From: Verpa conica
Lineage: Eukaryota; Ascomycota; Pezizomycetes; Pezizales; Morchellaceae
DNA: 64,000 nt
NCBI GenBank assembly: GCA_033030425.1
Contig: JAUFSD010000004.1
Location: 2,108,001 to 2,172,000 of the forward strand
Direction: 5' to 3'
A model generated the notes under the pieces. The model saw only the letters and a program-made list of their open reading frames with translations. It had not been told where the DNA came from and made no database searches. The position numbers and the translations under genes were made by a program. Below, piece after piece: positions 62,471 to 64,000 of this stretch (its first letter is position 1; each line of letters begins with the position of its first letter).

Positions 62471-63040
62471 CCTGAAGCTAGGAGAGCTGGGAGAGCTCCA
62501 ATATTCGGAGAGCAAAAAACACGTTCAGAGCACTCAATTTCCTTAACTGCTATTCTCTACGTAGTCTATACCCCTCTGGGGATCAGCTAGAGGTACTGAA
62601 GGGAGAGGTTGGCAAGGTGGTACGGCCGCGTAACAATCAAGTTTCTCTAGGAGACTGGGGCGACAATTTATCGCCCAGTAGGGGGAACATCAGCAACGAC
62701 TCTTCAGGAGGCGGGGGTGAAAATCTTTCGCTCGGGAGAGATTTTCTTTTTTCTACTAATGTAATTAGAGGGAGGGTTATGGTGGTCGTGGTGGTGAAGG
62801 AACTCTTTAGGTATACTGGCAGGCGACGCAACCCTACTACACCTATCCCATTAGCTTTTTGATTTTTAGCTTTGTTTATAACATAGAAAGAAAAACACCA
62901 AATTATATTTGCTCTTTTGTAAGAATAGGCTGCCGTACTCTGGTATCATTTAGCCTAGGTTTTCGGAAGTATCACTAAACGTGGGGTCAAGATCTGTGCA
63001 CTGTGAGTTCTGGGTTAGGGTTGGAATAAGGCTACCGATA

Positions 63041-63708
63041 TACCGCAGAAACTCGAGAAATTCGCTATGCGGGCGCTGCCGCCACTTCATATCAAACGTA
63101 TAGTAGCTATCTGATCGTAAGGATAATTATCTCAGCTAGCTTTAATCGGTTTAGGGAGGGCCTAAATAGTTCTAGAGGACACTTTGATATTACGTGAAAT
63201 GACGGCGATGTTCCGGGCCATTCGCGAACGGACTGCCCTTTGTATGTATTGATGACTCGCCTGGTCCATTCACGAATGGCCTGGACTTACAGGGATCTTT
63301 GAAGGGATCTAAAGAAGATAATGGTAGACTCTCATCAGCCCTAATAGCTTAGAGAGGACACATTGTACACCCAAATAAACACATAATAACTTAGAAACCC
63401 TATAACCTCAATCTAGGGGGGCAGGTTGATCTTAATATTATAATACCAGATCCTAATTACTTTAGTCAAGTTAGTATATACCTCTTTGCTAAGCTTCCCC
63501 AGGTGGTTATAATTAAGAGATAACACCCAGTACATGGGTATCCATAGAGCGCCTAGCTAGGTTTATGGTATGGCTGATGAGGGTCTAATATTTTTTTTAG
63601 ATCCCTTTAAAGATCCCTGTAAGTCCAGGCCATTCGCGAAATCGTGAAATTCGCGAGTGGCCCAGAACAGCGACGCCCGCATAGCGGATTTCTCGAGTTT
63701 CTACGGTA
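63041..63708. mobile_element. Long-TIR MITE-like element, TA flanks
   Basis: The ends CCG(C/T)AGAAACTCGAGAAAT are inverted and each flanked by TA. The right arm (63597-63706) matches the left arm in two blocks, 63043-63078 and about 63204-63316 (GGGCCATTCGCGAA, GGCCTGGACTTACAGGGATC), because about 125 bp of extra sequence splits the left arm. Total 668 bp with flanks; no coding frame. The TA duplication and CCG start are shared with the element at 7789-8020. Confidence 0.8.
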
Positions 63709-64000
63709 GTCGATCAATCACTTCTATAGCATAGAGATTATGCACCCTCTAATCAATTCCCTCGCACCAGGCAACTTATTTATTGCAGTGTCACATCCCT
63801 AATTGTGACATAACATTGATACATAGCAGATCTGTAGTCCGGCACGGGCCGCCCCGAGCGGGGGTTATCCTCATTCTGTCCAATGCATTCATGCCGTAGT
63901 ACCCCACAAATCGTGCGTCTACATTCATTACTACCCCACATGCAAAATCGCCTATATAATAAATAATTATAGAAGAATTAAATTATAGAATGGATATGTA

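Larger units (their letters stand above)
58098..64000. other. Gene-free, inverted-repeat-rich end of the window
   Basis: No supportable gene in 5.9 kb; short frames such as 61003-61215, 61976-62176 and 62617-62862 lack any recognisable feature. The stretch holds four inverted-repeat elements listed separately, a (CATT)n microsatellite at 59885-59902, a hairpin CTGGGGCGA...TCGCCCAG near 62655-62680, and GGGTTAGGG or its complement at 58577, 60604 and 63012. Confidence 0.5.

Noticed and set aside
1..64000. CRISPR arrays, riboswitches, prokaryotic operons or plasmid origins
   Set aside because: No regularly spaced repeats, and gene structure with introns shows a eukaryotic sequence.

Overview
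The window looks like a repeat-rich, gene-poor piece of a filamentous ascomycete genome. The evidence is short spliceosomal introns (43-64 nt in the genes rebuilt here, 88 nt in one small gene, GT...AG), one strand per gene with no operons, secreted-protein genes, fungal-type LTR and non-LTR retrotransposons, and many small inverted-repeat elements. The TPR-CHAT, H-type lectin and berberine-bridge-like families together with the retroelement load suggest a truffle/cup-fungus type (Pezizomycetes) genome. That placement is inference; no rRNA or marker gene is present.

Layout. 1-11.7 kb: a C2H2 zinc-finger protein (1677-2918, +), a multipass membrane protein (3995-5188, +), two related small secreted-peptide loci on the minus strand (6668-7074 broken by a stop at codon 2; 8595-8845 intact) with a TIR element between them, and a two-exon C2HC-finger membrane protein (10831-11687, -). 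12.1-17.3 kb: a complete Ty1/copia element with apparently identical 242-bp LTRs, a 5-bp target duplication, one intact gag-pol frame and a primer site matching the anticodon arm of initiator tRNA-Met. 17.6-19.4 kb: a five-exon secreted FAD oxidoreductase (-). 23.4-24.4 kb: a three-exon AIG1-like GTPase (+). 28.4-39.3 kb: a LINE into which a chromodomain Ty3/gypsy element has inserted; both insertions keep clean target duplications. 41.2 kb: a small secreted Cys-containing protein (+).

43.6-58.1 kb is the most interesting part. It holds two long TPR-CHAT proteins (caspase-like His/Cys dyads, both minus). Divergent from the second, about 1 kb away, is a 289-aa protein whose organisation resembles fungal gasdermin-like pore formers. 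A coiled-coil protein with two H-type lectin domains follows. A protease plus gasdermin-like pair next to a lectin is consistent with a programmed-cell-death or allorecognition module. The gasdermin assignment rests on pattern and context only and needs a profile or structure search.

58.1-64 kb has no convincing gene; it holds several large inverted-repeat (MITE/foldback) elements and short telomere-like motifs. Intron-exon models were built by hand from splice signals and reading-frame phase; no computation or database search was run.
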